Shown piece after piece: positions 35,275-43,881 of a stretch of 64,000 nucleotides of DNA (position 1 is the first letter of the stretch; each line of letters starts with the position of its first letter). A model generated the notes under the pieces. That model was not told the DNA's origin. It searched no databases and worked only from the letters and a program-made list of their open reading frames with translations. The translations under genes were made by a program, and so were the position numbers. This DNA is from Methanomassiliicoccales archaeon RumEn M1. Its GTDB lineage: Archaea; Thermoplasmatota; Thermoplasmata; Methanomassiliicoccales; Methanomassiliicoccaceae. The stretch spans positions 1-64,000 of the forward strand of contig LJKK01000027.1 of the NCBI GenBank assembly GCA_001421185.1, given 5' to 3'.

Positions 35275-36096
35275 TCACCGCATGTGGCGGCCAGCGTAGC
35301 TCTCATCGTCCTTCAGCAGCCTGGTGGCCACCTTGACCAGGGGGTGGTGCTGCGCCTCGATGATCTTGATGTCGTCCAGCGACCTCACTCCCATCTCCTC
35401 CGCGGTCCGCTCCATCCCCAGCTCTATCTCCCGGTCGGGCTCGAGGACGAACGCCTGGAACTGCCTCACCCCCATGTTGCGGGCGGCCAGCACGCGATGG
35501 TGGCCGTCCACCAGGAGGTAGTGGGTGTTCTTCTGGATGACTATGAGGGGCTCCACCAGACCGCGCTTGATCTCATATTGCCGCCCCCGGAGCTCGTCGG
35601 CGAAGACCTCGTGCTGCGTGGGCCTCAGCTCCTCGATGGGGACTATGCGCCTCTTCACCGTGATGTTGACCCCGTGCTTCTTCTCCAGGAAGGTCTTCAG
35701 CATGTTGATCTTGTTGGGCGTCGCCTTCTCGATGTGCGACCGTATGATGTCGATGTTGCTCAACATGCCCACCACATATCCGTCCTCGTCCAGCACGGGG
35801 GCGTTGCGTAGGCCGTAGCGGAACAGCACGCGGGAGGCGTCATCGATGTCCATGCCCGGCGACAGCGTAATGGTCCCGGTCTTGATGATCTCGGTGATCT
35901 TGGCATCCGGGCGGTCGATCGCCCTGAGGAGCTCCTTGGCGGTGACGAAGCCCAGGATGCGGCGGTCCTCCTCCACTGGCAGGCCATGGAACTCGGTGGA
36001 GATGAGCTTCTCGATGGCCTGCTTCACCGTATAGTCCGACGGGATCGATATGACGTCCCGGACCATGTAGTCGCTCACCCTTAGCTTGCCGTCCAT
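35275..36096 (-). CDS. CBS-pair and ParB-like domain protein
   Basis: A 273-residue protein. Residues 1-125 are a tandem CBS pair (VSDYMVRDVISIPSDYTV, LPVEEDRRILGFVTAKELL, RNAPVLDEDGYVVGMLSN), a domain that usually binds adenine nucleotides. Residues 150-245 are ParB/Srx-like: IVPIEELRPTQHEVFADEL and YLLVDGHHRVLAARNMG, the latter close to the nucleotide-binding motif of ParB/sulfiredoxin folds. The role is unknown; nucleotide-sensing phosphotransfer or DNA-related functions are possible. The ATG at 36096 is chosen at the domain start. Confidence 0.75.
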   Translation of the reverse strand: MDGKLRVSDYMVRDVISIPSDYTVKQAIEKLISTEFHGLPVEEDRRILGFVTAKELLRAIDRPDAKITEIIKTGTITLSPGMDIDDASRVLFRYGLRNAPVLDEDGYVVGMLSNIDIIRSHIEKATPNKINMLKTFLEKKHGVNITVKRRIVPIEELRPTQHEVFADELRGRQYEIKRGLVEPLIVIQKNTHYLLVDGHHRVLAARNMGVRQFQAFVLEPDREIELGMERTAEEMGVRSLDDIKIIEAQHHPLVKVATRLLKDDESYAGRHMR

Positions 36097-36254
36097 GTCT
36101 GCCACCTCACCGCTATTCCGGGACATCATCATAAAGGTGCTGATTCTCCTCCCGATGCATGTTTCGACCGTTCTACACGTCAAGTCCGGTTAGGCCAGTC
36201 ATTGGTTCGTGACGACCTCTCGCGAGGTCCATCGAGGGAACGGTCTGGAAAGCC

Positions 36255-36261
36255 ATATATA
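36255..36261 (+). promoter_or_regulatory. TATA box of tRNA-Asp
   Basis: ATATATA centred 30 bases before the first base of the tRNA, within the usual archaeal window. Confidence 0.6.
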
Positions 36262-36287
36262 GGACCTACATATTTGGGTGGAATTAC

Positions 36288-36363
36288 GCCCTGGTAGTGT
36301 AGCGGCCTATCATGAAGCCCTGTCGAGGCTCCGACTCGGGTTCAAATCCCGACCAGGGCGCCA
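36288..36363 (+). tRNA. tRNA-Asp (GTC), CCA encoded
   Basis: Acceptor stem GCCCTGG pairs with CCAGGGC, followed by discriminator G (36360) and an encoded CCA (36361-36363). The anticodon loop CTGTCGA gives GTC. The T arm is TCGGG-TTCAAAT-CCCGA. The discriminator G and GTC anticodon are the identity elements for aspartate. The anticodon stem has one apparent A-C mismatch at its outer pair. No intron is seen. Confidence 0.93.
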
Positions 36364-36380
36364 TTCTCATCTCACCGCTG

Positions 36381-37469
36381 TCAAGCGTAGCGTATCACCC
36401 TCTCCAGGAGAGGAAGGGATCGCTGCCTCACCTCTTCTATGACATCTAGCACACGGTCCGCCGTCCTGCGATCGGAAAGGGGAGCCTCCATGTCGTGCAG
36501 CCCCCTGGCCCGTTCGCGATCGATCGACGCCTCGGACATGACGCAGTACATGGTGCTCCACGCCCGCCTGGTGGCATCGAGGTCGTACCCTCCGCCGCCC
36601 AGCACCAGGCATCTCCCCTCGCACAGCTCGTGGGCCAGATCATGGGTCAGCTTGGCCACCTCCGCATAGCCGCGGGTGGTGTACCCCATGTCGGCCAGCG
36701 GGTCCTTGTAATGGCCGTCCACCCCGAACTGCTGGATGATGACGTCCGGGCGGTAGGAGCGCAGCGCCGGCACCACCACCGAACGGAAGGCGTGCAGGAA
36801 CAGATTGTCATCGGTGCCGCCCGGCAGCGGCACGTTGATGTTGCTCCCTGTCCCCTCCATCTCCCCGATCTCGTCCGCGTCCCCGCTTCCAGGGAAGAAG
36901 CCCCCGCCATAGCGGTGGAGGGATATCGTCAGCACGTCCTCGTCGTAGAATATCGCCTGGGTGCCGTCCCCGTGATGGGCGTCGATGTCCACCACGGCCA
37001 CCCGGCCGATGCCGAACTCCCTCTGGAACGCCCTCACCGCCACCGCGATGTCGTTGAACACGCAGAAGCCGGCGGCGCGGGCGGGGTGGGCGTGATGGAG
37101 CCCCCCGGCAGGATTGAAGGCATGCTCGTAGTCCCCCCGTGCGATGCCCCGGGCGGCATCCAGGGTGGCGCCGACGGCCATGAGCGCGCCTTCATACAGC
37201 CCGGGCCGGGCCGGGGTGTCGCCCCGATCGAGGAGGCCGCCCCTCTTCGAGAGCTCCCTGACCTTCTTGATGTATCCCTCCAGATGCACGGCCAAGAGGG
37301 AGTCCATGTCCGCCGGGCGGGGGACGACCACGGCGCCGTCGTCCAACGCGCCCAGGGACTGCAGGGTATCGAGGGTCATCCTCTCCCGCACCGGCTGGAA
37401 GGGGTGCTGCGCACCGAACTGATACTTCAGGAAATCGTCATGGTATAGGAAAACGGTGCTTCCGCCCAT
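36381..37469 (-). CDS. Histone deacetylase superfamily (AcuC-like) protein
   Basis: A 362-residue zinc-dependent deacylase fold. Metal and proton-relay residues are visible in GGLHHAHPARAAGF, VAVVDIDAHHGDGTQAIFYD and QQFGVDGHYKDPLADM. The loop SLHRYGGGFFPGSGDADEIG is typical of AcuC and acetylpolyamine amidohydrolase relatives. Likely substrates are acetyl-lysine proteins (for example acetyl-CoA synthetase or chromatin proteins) or acetylated small amines. A ribosome site (AAGGTGAGG) precedes the ATG. It is convergent with tRNA-Asp. Confidence 0.88.
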   Translation of the reverse strand: MGGSTVFLYHDDFLKYQFGAQHPFQPVRERMTLDTLQSLGALDDGAVVVPRPADMDSLLAVHLEGYIKKVRELSKRGGLLDRGDTPARPGLYEGALMAVGATLDAARGIARGDYEHAFNPAGGLHHAHPARAAGFCVFNDIAVAVRAFQREFGIGRVAVVDIDAHHGDGTQAIFYDEDVLTISLHRYGGGFFPGSGDADEIGEMEGTGSNINVPLPGGTDDNLFLHAFRSVVVPALRSYRPDVIIQQFGVDGHYKDPLADMGYTTRGYAEVAKLTHDLAHELCEGRCLVLGGGGYDLDATRRAWSTMYCVMSEASIDRERARGLHDMEAPLSDRRTADRVLDVIEEVRQRSLPLLERVIRYA

Positions 37470-37514
37470 GCCCTCACCTTGGATAACAGGGTCGCCGAGG
37501 GCTAATAAACGTCA

Positions 37515-37844
37515 CTATTCAAGGAAATGAATGCAGATCGGGCCCTCCTTGATGGCCAGCCGTTTGGACATCATGCCCGATTCCACCCAGCAGGCGTTCA
37601 CGAGGGCGACCGGTACCAGGCAGGTGGTGGTGAGACCGGCCTGGGCGGCCATCTCCCATACCTTGGAGTCGGACCAGTCCGAGTAATCGCCCGGGGCGAG
37701 CTCGGAGACCATCTCGCCGTAGGTCTGAACGCTGGGGCAGTCGGTGTCGATGCGTATCGACATGCTCCCGTCCCCCTTGTCGGTGGCCTCTATCACGGTC
37801 CGGTGCGAGCAGATCCTCGCGTCCACCTCCACCTTGGATGTCAT
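37515..37844 (-). CDS. Small conserved protein, DUF6951-like
   Basis: A 109-residue protein. It begins with a strand-rich half (VEVDARICSHRTVIEATDK, SIRIDTDCPSVQTYGEMV) and ends TTCLVPVALVNACWVESGMM. Conserved-looking Cys occur at about 12, 36, 75 and 85. The pattern resembles the DUF6951 family of methanogens, recalled from memory rather than searched. Its ATG overlaps the stop of the ABC ATPase (ATGA), so it is the last gene of the BtuFCD-type operon and may act with that uptake system. Confidence 0.6.
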   Translation of the reverse strand: MTSKVEVDARICSHRTVIEATDKGDGSMSIRIDTDCPSVQTYGEMVSELAPGDYSDWSDSKVWEMAAQAGLTTTCLVPVALVNACWVESGMMSKRLAIKEGPICIHFLE

Positions 37845-38635
37845 TCCTTCCCTTCCTTGATGGCGCCGATGACGGCCACGTTGTGAGTACCGATACGCTC
37901 ATCGTAATAGATAGCGGCATCGATGGAGAACACCTTGGCCATGTTCTCCCTGGTCAGGACCTGGGTCACATCCCCGGCGGAGACTATGCGCCCCTTGCGC
38001 ATGAGTATGATGCGGTCGCAGTACCGCGCCGCCAGGCTCAGGTCGTGGGTGACGATGATCACCAGCATCCGCTCCTCCCTTGCCAGCCGGGATATGAGGT
38101 CGAGGATCTCGATCTGATGATTGACGTCCAGGTGCAGCGTGGGCTCGTCGAGCAGCATGATCTTGGGCCTCTGCGCCAATGCCCGGGCGATGATCACCCT
38201 CTGCCTCTCCCCGCCCGACAGCTGGTCCATGGGCCGGTCCGCCAGGGCCGAGGTGTTGGTCATCCTCATGGCGTTGCTGACGATCTGCAGGTCGCTCTCC
38301 TTCTCCCGCTCGAACCTCTCCAGTTCCGGATTGCGGCCCATCATGACGATGTCTAGGGCGGTGAACGGGAAGTTGGAGTTGGCCGACTGCGGTACCACGC
38401 CGATCTGGCGGGCGATCTCCTTTCTGGTCCTCTGGCGATAGTCGACGCCCTCGATGAGCACCGTGCCCTCCTTGGGCGACAGCACCCGGTTCAGGCATTT
38501 CAGCAAGGTCGTCTTGCCGGAGCCGTTGGGGCCGAGGATGCCGACGATCTGACCTTCGGCCGCCTCGAAGCTCACTCCGCTGACCACGTCCTCCGAGCGA
38601 TAGCAGAACGAGATCCCCTGGACGCTGAGCTTCAC
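37841..38635 (-). CDS. btuD: FecCD/BtuCD-type ABC transporter ATP-binding protein
   Basis: A 264-residue ATPase for cobalamin, heme, siderophore or metal-chelate uptake. Walker A GPNGSGKTT, signature LSGGERQRVIIARAL, Walker B IMLLDEPTLHLD and switch IVTHDLSLAARYCD are the classic form of this subfamily. The GTG start at 38635 overlaps the permease stop (GTGA). The substrate cannot be told from the ATPase. Cobalamin is plausible for an anaerobic archaeon; iron chelates are equally possible. Confidence 0.85.
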   Translation of the reverse strand: MKLSVQGISFCYRSEDVVSGVSFEAAEGQIVGILGPNGSGKTTLLKCLNRVLSPKEGTVLIEGVDYRQRTRKEIARQIGVVPQSANSNFPFTALDIVMMGRNPELERFEREKESDLQIVSNAMRMTNTSALADRPMDQLSGGERQRVIIARALAQRPKIMLLDEPTLHLDVNHQIEILDLISRLAREERMLVIIVTHDLSLAARYCDRIILMRKGRIVSAGDVTQVLTRENMAKVFSIDAAIYYDERIGTHNVAVIGAIKEGKE

Positions 38636-39678
38636 TTCACCCACCCCATCTTCCGGCGCCGGGAGATGATCAGATACACGAAGAACGGCGCGCCCAGCAG
38701 CGCGGTGATTATGCCCACCGGCAGCTCCGCCGGCAGAATGATCGTCCGGGCCAGGGTGTCCATCCACACCATGAAGATGGCGCCGCCGAGCAACGATACG
38801 GGGATCAGGATGCGATGGTCGGGTCCGACCAGGAGGCGTACCACATGCGGGACGACCAGACCCACGAAGCCGATGATGCCGCTCACCGCCACCGCCGCCG
38901 CGGTGACCAGCGAGGCCGCCAGGAGGATGATCAGGCGCACGCCGTTGACGTTCAATCCAAGATGGAGGGCGTGCTCCTCCCCCACCATCATGGTATTGAG
39001 GTCGCGGGACATGAGCCACAGTATCGCCGAGCCCAATACGATCATGGGGAGCGAGATCGCCACGTCCTCCCATCGGGCCTGCCATAGCCCGCCCATCATC
39101 CAGAACACGATGGCCGACAGTTCCTCCCCGGCGAAGTACTTCATCAGCGACACCAGGGCATTGAAGAACGCTCCCACCGCGATGCCGGCCAGCAGCAGCG
39201 TCTCCACCGGCACGAAGCCGCCCTTGGTCCTCGAGATGGAGTAAACGAGGAGGAGCGTGAGGAAGCAGAAGAGGAAGGCCATGGAGGGCACTGCCAGCTG
39301 GCCCGACAGCCATGATATGCCGGTCACGATGGCCAGGGAGGCGCCGAAGGCCGCGCCGGCCGATATCCCCAGAACGTAAGGTGACGCCATGGGGTTGCGG
39401 AACACGCCCTGCATGGCCGCGCCGGCCACCGCCAGGGCGGCACCGACCAGCGCCGCCAGGATGATGCGCGGGAGCCGGGTGTCCATGATGATGGACCTCT
39501 GGAACTTGTTCCCTCCGCCCAGCAGCACGTCGATGATGGTGTCGAAGGGCATGCTGACCGCGCCGATGTTGAGCGTTATGAGCATGGACAGGACGAGCCC
39601 TGCGGCCATCGCAGCGGTGATCGCTCCCCACCGAGCGAGCTTTCTTTTCTGCAGAGAGGCCACATCCACAGCGTCCAT
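38632..39678 (-). CDS. btuC: FecCD/BtuC-family ABC transporter permease
   Basis: A 348-residue membrane protein with about ten helices. FecCD signatures are visible: LPRIILAALVGAALAVAGAAMQ, RNPMASPYVLGISAGAAFGA, VSGIIGFVGLVVPHVVRLLVG and ILPAELPVGIITALLGAPFF. The coupling helix is in the loop after VVPH. It lies 83 bases after the binding-protein gene and overlaps the ATPase gene. Confidence 0.87.
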   Translation of the reverse strand: MDAVDVASLQKRKLARWGAITAAMAAGLVLSMLITLNIGAVSMPFDTIIDVLLGGGNKFQRSIIMDTRLPRIILAALVGAALAVAGAAMQGVFRNPMASPYVLGISAGAAFGASLAIVTGISWLSGQLAVPSMAFLFCFLTLLLVYSISRTKGGFVPVETLLLAGIAVGAFFNALVSLMKYFAGEELSAIVFWMMGGLWQARWEDVAISLPMIVLGSAILWLMSRDLNTMMVGEEHALHLGLNVNGVRLIILLAASLVTAAAVAVSGIIGFVGLVVPHVVRLLVGPDHRILIPVSLLGGAIFMVWMDTLARTIILPAELPVGIITALLGAPFFVYLIISRRRKMGWVK

Positions 39679-39761
39679 GGTGGCCCCGGCATAACCGTCA
39701 AGATTTATTAGCCCATGCCCCCGCTAGATGGAATGAAAAAAGATGGGAAGGGGAAGAGGGT

Positions 39762-40700
39762 TCAGGTCTGCTCACCGAACAGCTCGGGCTGCAACCACAG
39801 GGCCAGGTCCTCGAGCGCTTCCACGATCCGGGGGGAGGTGGTGAGCGTCCCGGCGGCGATGCGGTGGACCCGTTCGTCCTCGACCGCATCGGTGGCCGAG
39901 TAGGTGTCTATGAAGTACTGGTTGTCGCGAAGCGACGAGTCCTCCACCACGATCACCTGAGGGTTGCGGGAGATCACGTCCTCACGGTTGGCCAGCCAGT
40001 AGCCGGTGCCGTTGGCGAAGATGTTCCTGCCCCCGGCCATCTCGATGAGCTCGTTGCTCAGCGTCCCGCCCCCGGTGGTCTGCCCGCTCTTGCTGGCCAG
40101 CTCGAGGTACACGCGGGTCCTCTGCTCGTCGGTCAGATTGGCGGTCTTCTCCACCACGGCGTTCACCCGGGCCTTCATGGAATCGACCAGGGCGGAGGCG
40201 TCGGAGCCCAGCATGTCGCCGATGCGCTCCATGGTGGACAGCGTATCGTTCACTGTCTTGGGGTAGTAGGCAACGACCTTCAGCCCCTTCTTCTCCATGT
40301 CGGCGATCAGCGACTGATACATGTCGAAGTTCCATATGATGACCACGTCCGGCTCCAGGGACAGCAGGGTCTCCATGGATAGGGAGCTCGTCTTGCCCAG
40401 GTCGATCACGTTCTCGGGAACGCCCTCGATGGACGCGCCAGAGTAGTCGACGCCCACCAGACGGTCGGGCTCGTCCAGGGCGACTATGATCTCGGTGAAC
40501 GACGAACCCAGCGAGACGATCCTCTGCGGGGAGTCCGCGAAGTATATGCTCTTCTCACGGTCATCCACCACGGTAAGCTTCAGGTCCCCGGGGTCCTCGG
40601 CCGGTGACTCCTGCAGAAGCATCATCGCGGCCGCCAGGCTCGCGACCAGCACTACGGCCACGACCGCTATTGCCAACAATCCGTTCCTGTTCATGCTCAT
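39762..40700 (-). CDS. btuF: BtuF/FepB-type substrate-binding protein
   Basis: A 312-residue exported binding protein. An N-terminal hydrophobic signal/anchor (about 8-28) lacks a lipobox Cys. The type III binding fold follows: SPQRIVSLGSSFTEIIVAL, EPDRLVGVDYSG, LEPDVVIIWNFDMYQ and GGTLSNELIEMAGGRNIF. It is the first gene of btuF-btuC-btuD. A 7-bp inverted repeat lies 16-43 bases upstream over the predicted transcription start. Confidence 0.83.
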   Translation of the reverse strand: MSMNRNGLLAIAVVAVVLVASLAAAMMLLQESPAEDPGDLKLTVVDDREKSIYFADSPQRIVSLGSSFTEIIVALDEPDRLVGVDYSGASIEGVPENVIDLGKTSSLSMETLLSLEPDVVIIWNFDMYQSLIADMEKKGLKVVAYYPKTVNDTLSTMERIGDMLGSDASALVDSMKARVNAVVEKTANLTDEQRTRVYLELASKSGQTTGGGTLSNELIEMAGGRNIFANGTGYWLANREDVISRNPQVIVVEDSSLRDNQYFIDTYSATDAVEDERVHRIAAGTLTTSPRIVEALEDLALWLQPELFGEQT

Positions 40701-40715
40701 CTCCTCGAACGATTA

Positions 40716-40759
40716 GTGTTACGACTTACTCCATAGGTAACACGCATTTTCCATAAATA
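40716..40759 (-). promoter_or_regulatory. Promoter and inverted-repeat operator of the btuFCD-type operon
   Basis: GTGTTAC (40716-40722) and GTAACAC (40737-40743) are perfect inverted copies 14 bases apart. A TATA-like TATTTATG (minus strand, about 40752-40759) lies about 27 bases before the repeat centre, so a bound regulator would cover the transcription start. The repeat differs from the iron-box-like sites at feo. Confidence 0.45.
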
Positions 40760-40848
40760 GCTTGTTCAGGGAGCCCGCCCTGAGGCGACGTTGCATGCAT
40801 GTCGGAAAATAGTAAGTTTCATGAACTCCGGTTCTTTCAGCATATATC

Positions 40849-41217
40849 ATGCGTGTCCTCCTTCGGGGCAAGATCCACCGCGCGGTGGTGACCCAGGCAG
40901 ACCTTGACTATGTAGGGAGCATCACCATAGACAAAGAGCTGCTGGACGAGGCGGATATCTGGGCCGGCGAAAAGGTCCTCGTCTCCGACATAGACAACGG
41001 AGCGCGTTTCGAGACGTACACCGTTGAAGGGGAGCCAGGCTCCGGCGTCATATGCGTCAACGGCGCGGCCGCCCACCTGGTCAATGTAGGCGACCGCATC
41101 ATCATCATGGCGTTCGAGATCACCGACCGCCCCATCACGCCCAACATCGTCCTGGTGGACGACAAGAACCGCAAGGTCAGGACGCTCCACGCGCCAGGTC
41201 CGTCGGTGAGCGAATGA
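40849..41217 (+). CDS. panD: Aspartate 1-decarboxylase, bacterial PanD type
   Basis: A 122-residue pyruvoyl enzyme that makes beta-alanine for coenzyme A. It starts [19 protein letters not shown] and has the self-cleavage site YVGSITID. Chain cleavage at Gly-Ser would give the pyruvoyl group. VCVNGAAAH-like sequence ([19 protein letters not shown]) is the usual proenzyme core. Most archaea instead use a PLP decarboxylase of the MfnA type, so a bacterial-type PanD suggests transfer. The stop overlaps the RNase HI start (ATGA). Confidence 0.92.
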   Translation: MRVLLRGKIHRAVVTQADLDYVGSITIDKELLDEADIWAGEKVLVSDIDNGARFETYTVEGEPGSGVICVNGAAAHLVNVGDRIIIMAFEITDRPITPNIVLVDDKNRKVRTLHAPGPSVSE

Positions 41218-41648
41218 GATTGACCATCTATACCGACGGCGGCTCCCGCGGAAACCCTGGTCCGGCGGCGTTCGCCGTGGTGGTGACCCGCGACGACAAG
41301 GTCGTCAAGGAGTACGCCCGCTACATCGGACGGACGACCAACAACGTGGCCGAGTACCAAGGGGCCATCGCCGCTCTCAAGGAGGCGGCGGACATGGGAG
41401 CAGACGAGGTGGAGGTCGTCAGCGACTCCGAGCTGATGGTCCGTCAGGTGAACGGCCAATATGCATGCCGGGCCGCCAACCTGCAGCCGTACCTGGAAGA
41501 GATCAGGAAGCTCTCCAAGAAGTTTAGCAAGGTCACCTTCTCCAACGTGCGGAGGGGGCATCCCATGGTGAGCAGGGCCGATGCGCTCCTCAATCAGGAA
41601 CAGGACATCATGCACGACCTAATGCCCCGTGGGAAGCCGAACCCCTGA
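41214..41648 (+). CDS. rnhA: Ribonuclease HI
   Basis: A 144-residue type 1 RNase H. The DEDD residues are visible in [15 protein letters not shown] (Asp), [15 protein letters not shown] (Glu), [14 protein letters not shown] (Asp) and [15 protein letters not shown] (final Asp). It lacks the basic protrusion of the E. coli enzyme, as other archaeal versions do. It is translationally coupled to panD by ATGA. The window also encodes RNase HII. Confidence 0.93.
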   Translation: MRLTIYTDGGSRGNPGPAAFAVVVTRDDKVVKEYARYIGRTTNNVAEYQGAIAALKEAADMGADEVEVVSDSELMVRQVNGQYACRAANLQPYLEEIRKLSKKFSKVTFSNVRRGHPMVSRADALLNQEQDIMHDLMPRGKPNP

Positions 41649-41781
41649 TGCATTTGGCTAGCGATCGACATCCTCTAGACGCCGAGAACGCATCAGGCCG
41701 AAGCATCCATCCTGGCCGAGGCCATTGGTCCTTTTCCATCGAGGGGTACGTGTCGGACGACCTGTTACGTTAGGGCATACC

Positions 41782-41789
41782 TTAATATA
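41782..41789 (+). promoter_or_regulatory. TATA box ahead of the candidate small RNA
   Basis: TTAATATA centred about 28 bases before the structured segment that starts at 41814, in an otherwise gene-free stretch. Confidence 0.4.
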
Positions 41790-41813
41790 GAAGGGCAGAA
41801 TTAGGATGATTAG

Positions 41814-41888
41814 TGCCTGAGGTCGGAGCTCAACTCTCCTCCTAAGTAGTTTTCCTCCGAATCCCCACCATGAAGCCGGCCTCAGGCA
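41814..41888 (+). ncRNA. Candidate structured small RNA with CU-rich loop
   Basis: A 75-base segment whose ends, TGCCTGAGG (41814-41822) and CCTCAGGCA (41880-41888), pair perfectly over nine bases. Inside, TCGGAG (41823-41828) pairs with CTCCGA (41855-41860). The loop between them is pyrimidine-rich and contains CTCTCCTCCT, which could pair with GGAGG ribosome sites. A TATA box lies at the right distance upstream, and ATTTCTTATT follows the 3' end. It is not a tRNA. It could instead be the 3' structure of the convergent hisS transcript. The other bases of 41649-41895 hold nothing recognised. Confidence 0.4.
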
Positions 41889-41895
41889 TTTCTTA

Positions 41896-43142
41896 TTACT
41901 TCTCAAGGAAGGTGAGCAGTTCCTCCCTCTTCACCAGGGTCTGCTCGCCCGTGACCATGTCCCTTACCGTCACCGAGCCCTGGGCCATCTCCTTGTCGCC
42001 CACGATCACCGTGCGGCGGGCGTTGATGCCATTGGCGTACTTCATGCTCTTGGACAGGCTCCTTCCCATCAGATCGATGTCCGTGCTGATCCCGGCCCGC
42101 CGCAGCTGGGCGGCGATGTGGTGCGCCTCCTGCCGGGTGCTGTCGCCGACCGGGAGCACATACACGTCGATGCTGTGGACCGGGGCCTGGTAGCCTTCCT
42201 TTTCCAGCGCCAGCAAGGTCCGGTCAAAGCCGATGCCGAAGCCGGTGGAGAAGGTCTTCTCCCCTCCGAACAGTTCGGTGAGAGAGTACGAACCGCCTCC
42301 GCAGATCTGCTTCTCGGCCCCCAGCACCGGGGCGTCCATCTCGAACACCATGCCCGTGTAATAGTCCAGGCCGCGCACCACTCCCAGGTCGACCTGGATA
42401 TTGTCGATGCCGTAGGCCTGGAGCACCCTGAAGATGCCCAGGAGGTGTTCGCGCGCGTCCCCGCTGATCTTGTCCAGCACCTCGACGGGGCCGACCGTGT
42501 TGGTGATGTCGATCACCTTCCCGATCCGCTCGTCGTCCATGCCGGCATCCCGCATGCGCTGGCTCGCCTCCTCATACTCCTTCTTGTCCAGCTTCTGCAG
42601 GATGAGCGGTGCCGCCTCGGGCCCCACTCCAGCCTCGGCCAGCATGTTCCGCAGCACGCCGATGTGCCCGATGCGGATGGTGTACTGCTTCAACCCTATG
42701 CGCCGCATGATCGAAGCGGCCAGGGCGATGACCTCGGCGTCCGATTCGGGACCGGGATCGCCTATGAGCTCGGCCCCGAACTGGAAGAACTCCCGGAACC
42801 TTCCGGACTGGGGCCGCTCGTAGCGGAAGCATTGGCCGAAGTAGAACATCTTCAGCGGCCGGGCGCTGCTGCTCAGCTCGTTGACGAAGAAGCGCATCGC
42901 CGGGGCCGTCAGCTCAGGGCGGAGGGATATGTCCCGGCCTCCCTTGTCCTGGAAGGCGTAGATCTCCTCGACCACGTTGGGGCCGGACCTCAGAGTGAAC
43001 AGCTCGGTATGCTCGAAGATGGGAGTGGCTATCTCGCGGAATCCGAACAGCGCGGCCTCGCGGCGCATGGTCGCCTCGAGCTGCGCCTCTTCTCCATCTC
43101 ATCCGGCCCGAAATCCCTGGTGCCGCGGGGGCGCTGAATCAT
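41896..43142 (-). CDS. hisS: Histidyl-tRNA synthetase (frameshifted near its start)
   Basis: Class II synthetase of about 415 residues. The start MIQRPRGTRDFGPDEMEKRR is in one frame, and LEATMRREAALFGFREI onward in another. One base is missing near 43080-43086. Motif 2 is in FYFGQCFRYERPQSGRFREF. The histidine-specific HisA loop is VRGLDYYTGMVFE, and motif 3 is FGIGFDRTLLAL. The anticodon-binding domain follows (about 325-415). The ATG at 43142 is chosen because PRGTRDF is the conserved N-terminus of HisRS. Confidence 0.92.
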
Positions 43143-43269
43143 CGTTCGGACAATGAGGACTCTTTATTAAACCGTTTCCAGCCGCTGGCGACTGGCAGGC
43201 AGGAGCGGACGTACGGCGCCCTCGCGGCCCTGCATAGAGATTTATGCCTAGGCATGGATAACAAGGCCG

Positions 43270-43881
43270 ATGGAATCCAACGTCCCGGTGCAGGACCCTC
43301 GGGAGATATGCGTGCCCAGGCCCGAGCAGGTGAAGGTCATCGTGATCGCCGAGAGCCCTTCCCCCCATCTGCTGCCGATCTACCGGGCCAGCCGCACCTT
43401 CGACGATGCCTCGGCCAGACGTATGATCTTCGCCGCCGCCGAGCCGGGGCGGCTGCTGGTGCGCATCGACAACTTCCTCAGGGAGCTGGGGGACAGCCAG
43501 AAGGACGAGAAGATGGACAGGCTGAACGAGCTGTTCCATTCCGGCCATCTCATTTATCTCTCAAGGCAGCCGGCCGGCGAGCGCTCCGAGCTGGGAAGGT
43601 TCACCCCCACCTCGGTCCGCGACGAGGTGGACGAGCTGTTGGAGCAGGGGGTCCACGTGATCGTGGCGTTGGGCGAGCCCGCCCAGTCGTGGGTCAGGAA
43701 CAACTTCTCGACCGAGGGGCTGACGCTGGTACTGCTGCCGGTCCCGTCCAACCATGTATCCGACTGGTTCCCCAGCTTCATGGAGCGGATGCACCATGAG
43801 CGGGGCGCCGATACATTGGGGGTCCTGGACACCATGACCGTGCAGATCGACAAGCTCGTGTGGGCCCTCTCAGACCTGTGA
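43270..43881 (+). CDS. Hypothetical protein, possibly uracil-DNA glycosylase-like fold
   Basis: A 203-residue soluble protein I cannot assign. The order of VKVIVIAESPSPH near residue 21, HVIVALGEPAQSWV near 128 and LVLLPVPSNH near 153 loosely follows the GEAPG, central-strand and HPS motifs of uracil-DNA glycosylases. Key residues do not match well, so this is weak. Its last 12 bases overlap the convergent PLP-enzyme gene. The ATG at 43270 starts shortly after hisS diverges. Confidence 0.6.
   Translation: MESNVPVQDPREICVPRPEQVKVIVIAESPSPHLLPIYRASRTFDDASARRMIFAAAEPGRLLVRIDNFLRELGDSQKDEKMDRLNELFHSGHLIYLSRQPAGERSELGRFTPTSVRDEVDELLEQGVHVIVALGEPAQSWVRNNFSTEGLTLVLLPVPSNHVSDWFPSFMERMHHERGADTLGVLDTMTVQIDKLVWALSDL

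Noticed and set aside
41814-41888. A tRNA gene in the rnhA-hisS spacer
   Set aside because: Length and end pairing fit, but there is no T-loop consensus, no D arm with the GG pair and no valid anticodon arm, so it was kept only as a structured RNA candidate.
41870-42193. A 107-codon plus-strand open frame antisense to hisS
   Set aside because: It lies entirely opposite the well-supported histidyl-tRNA synthetase and has a Ser/Arg-rich shadow-type composition.
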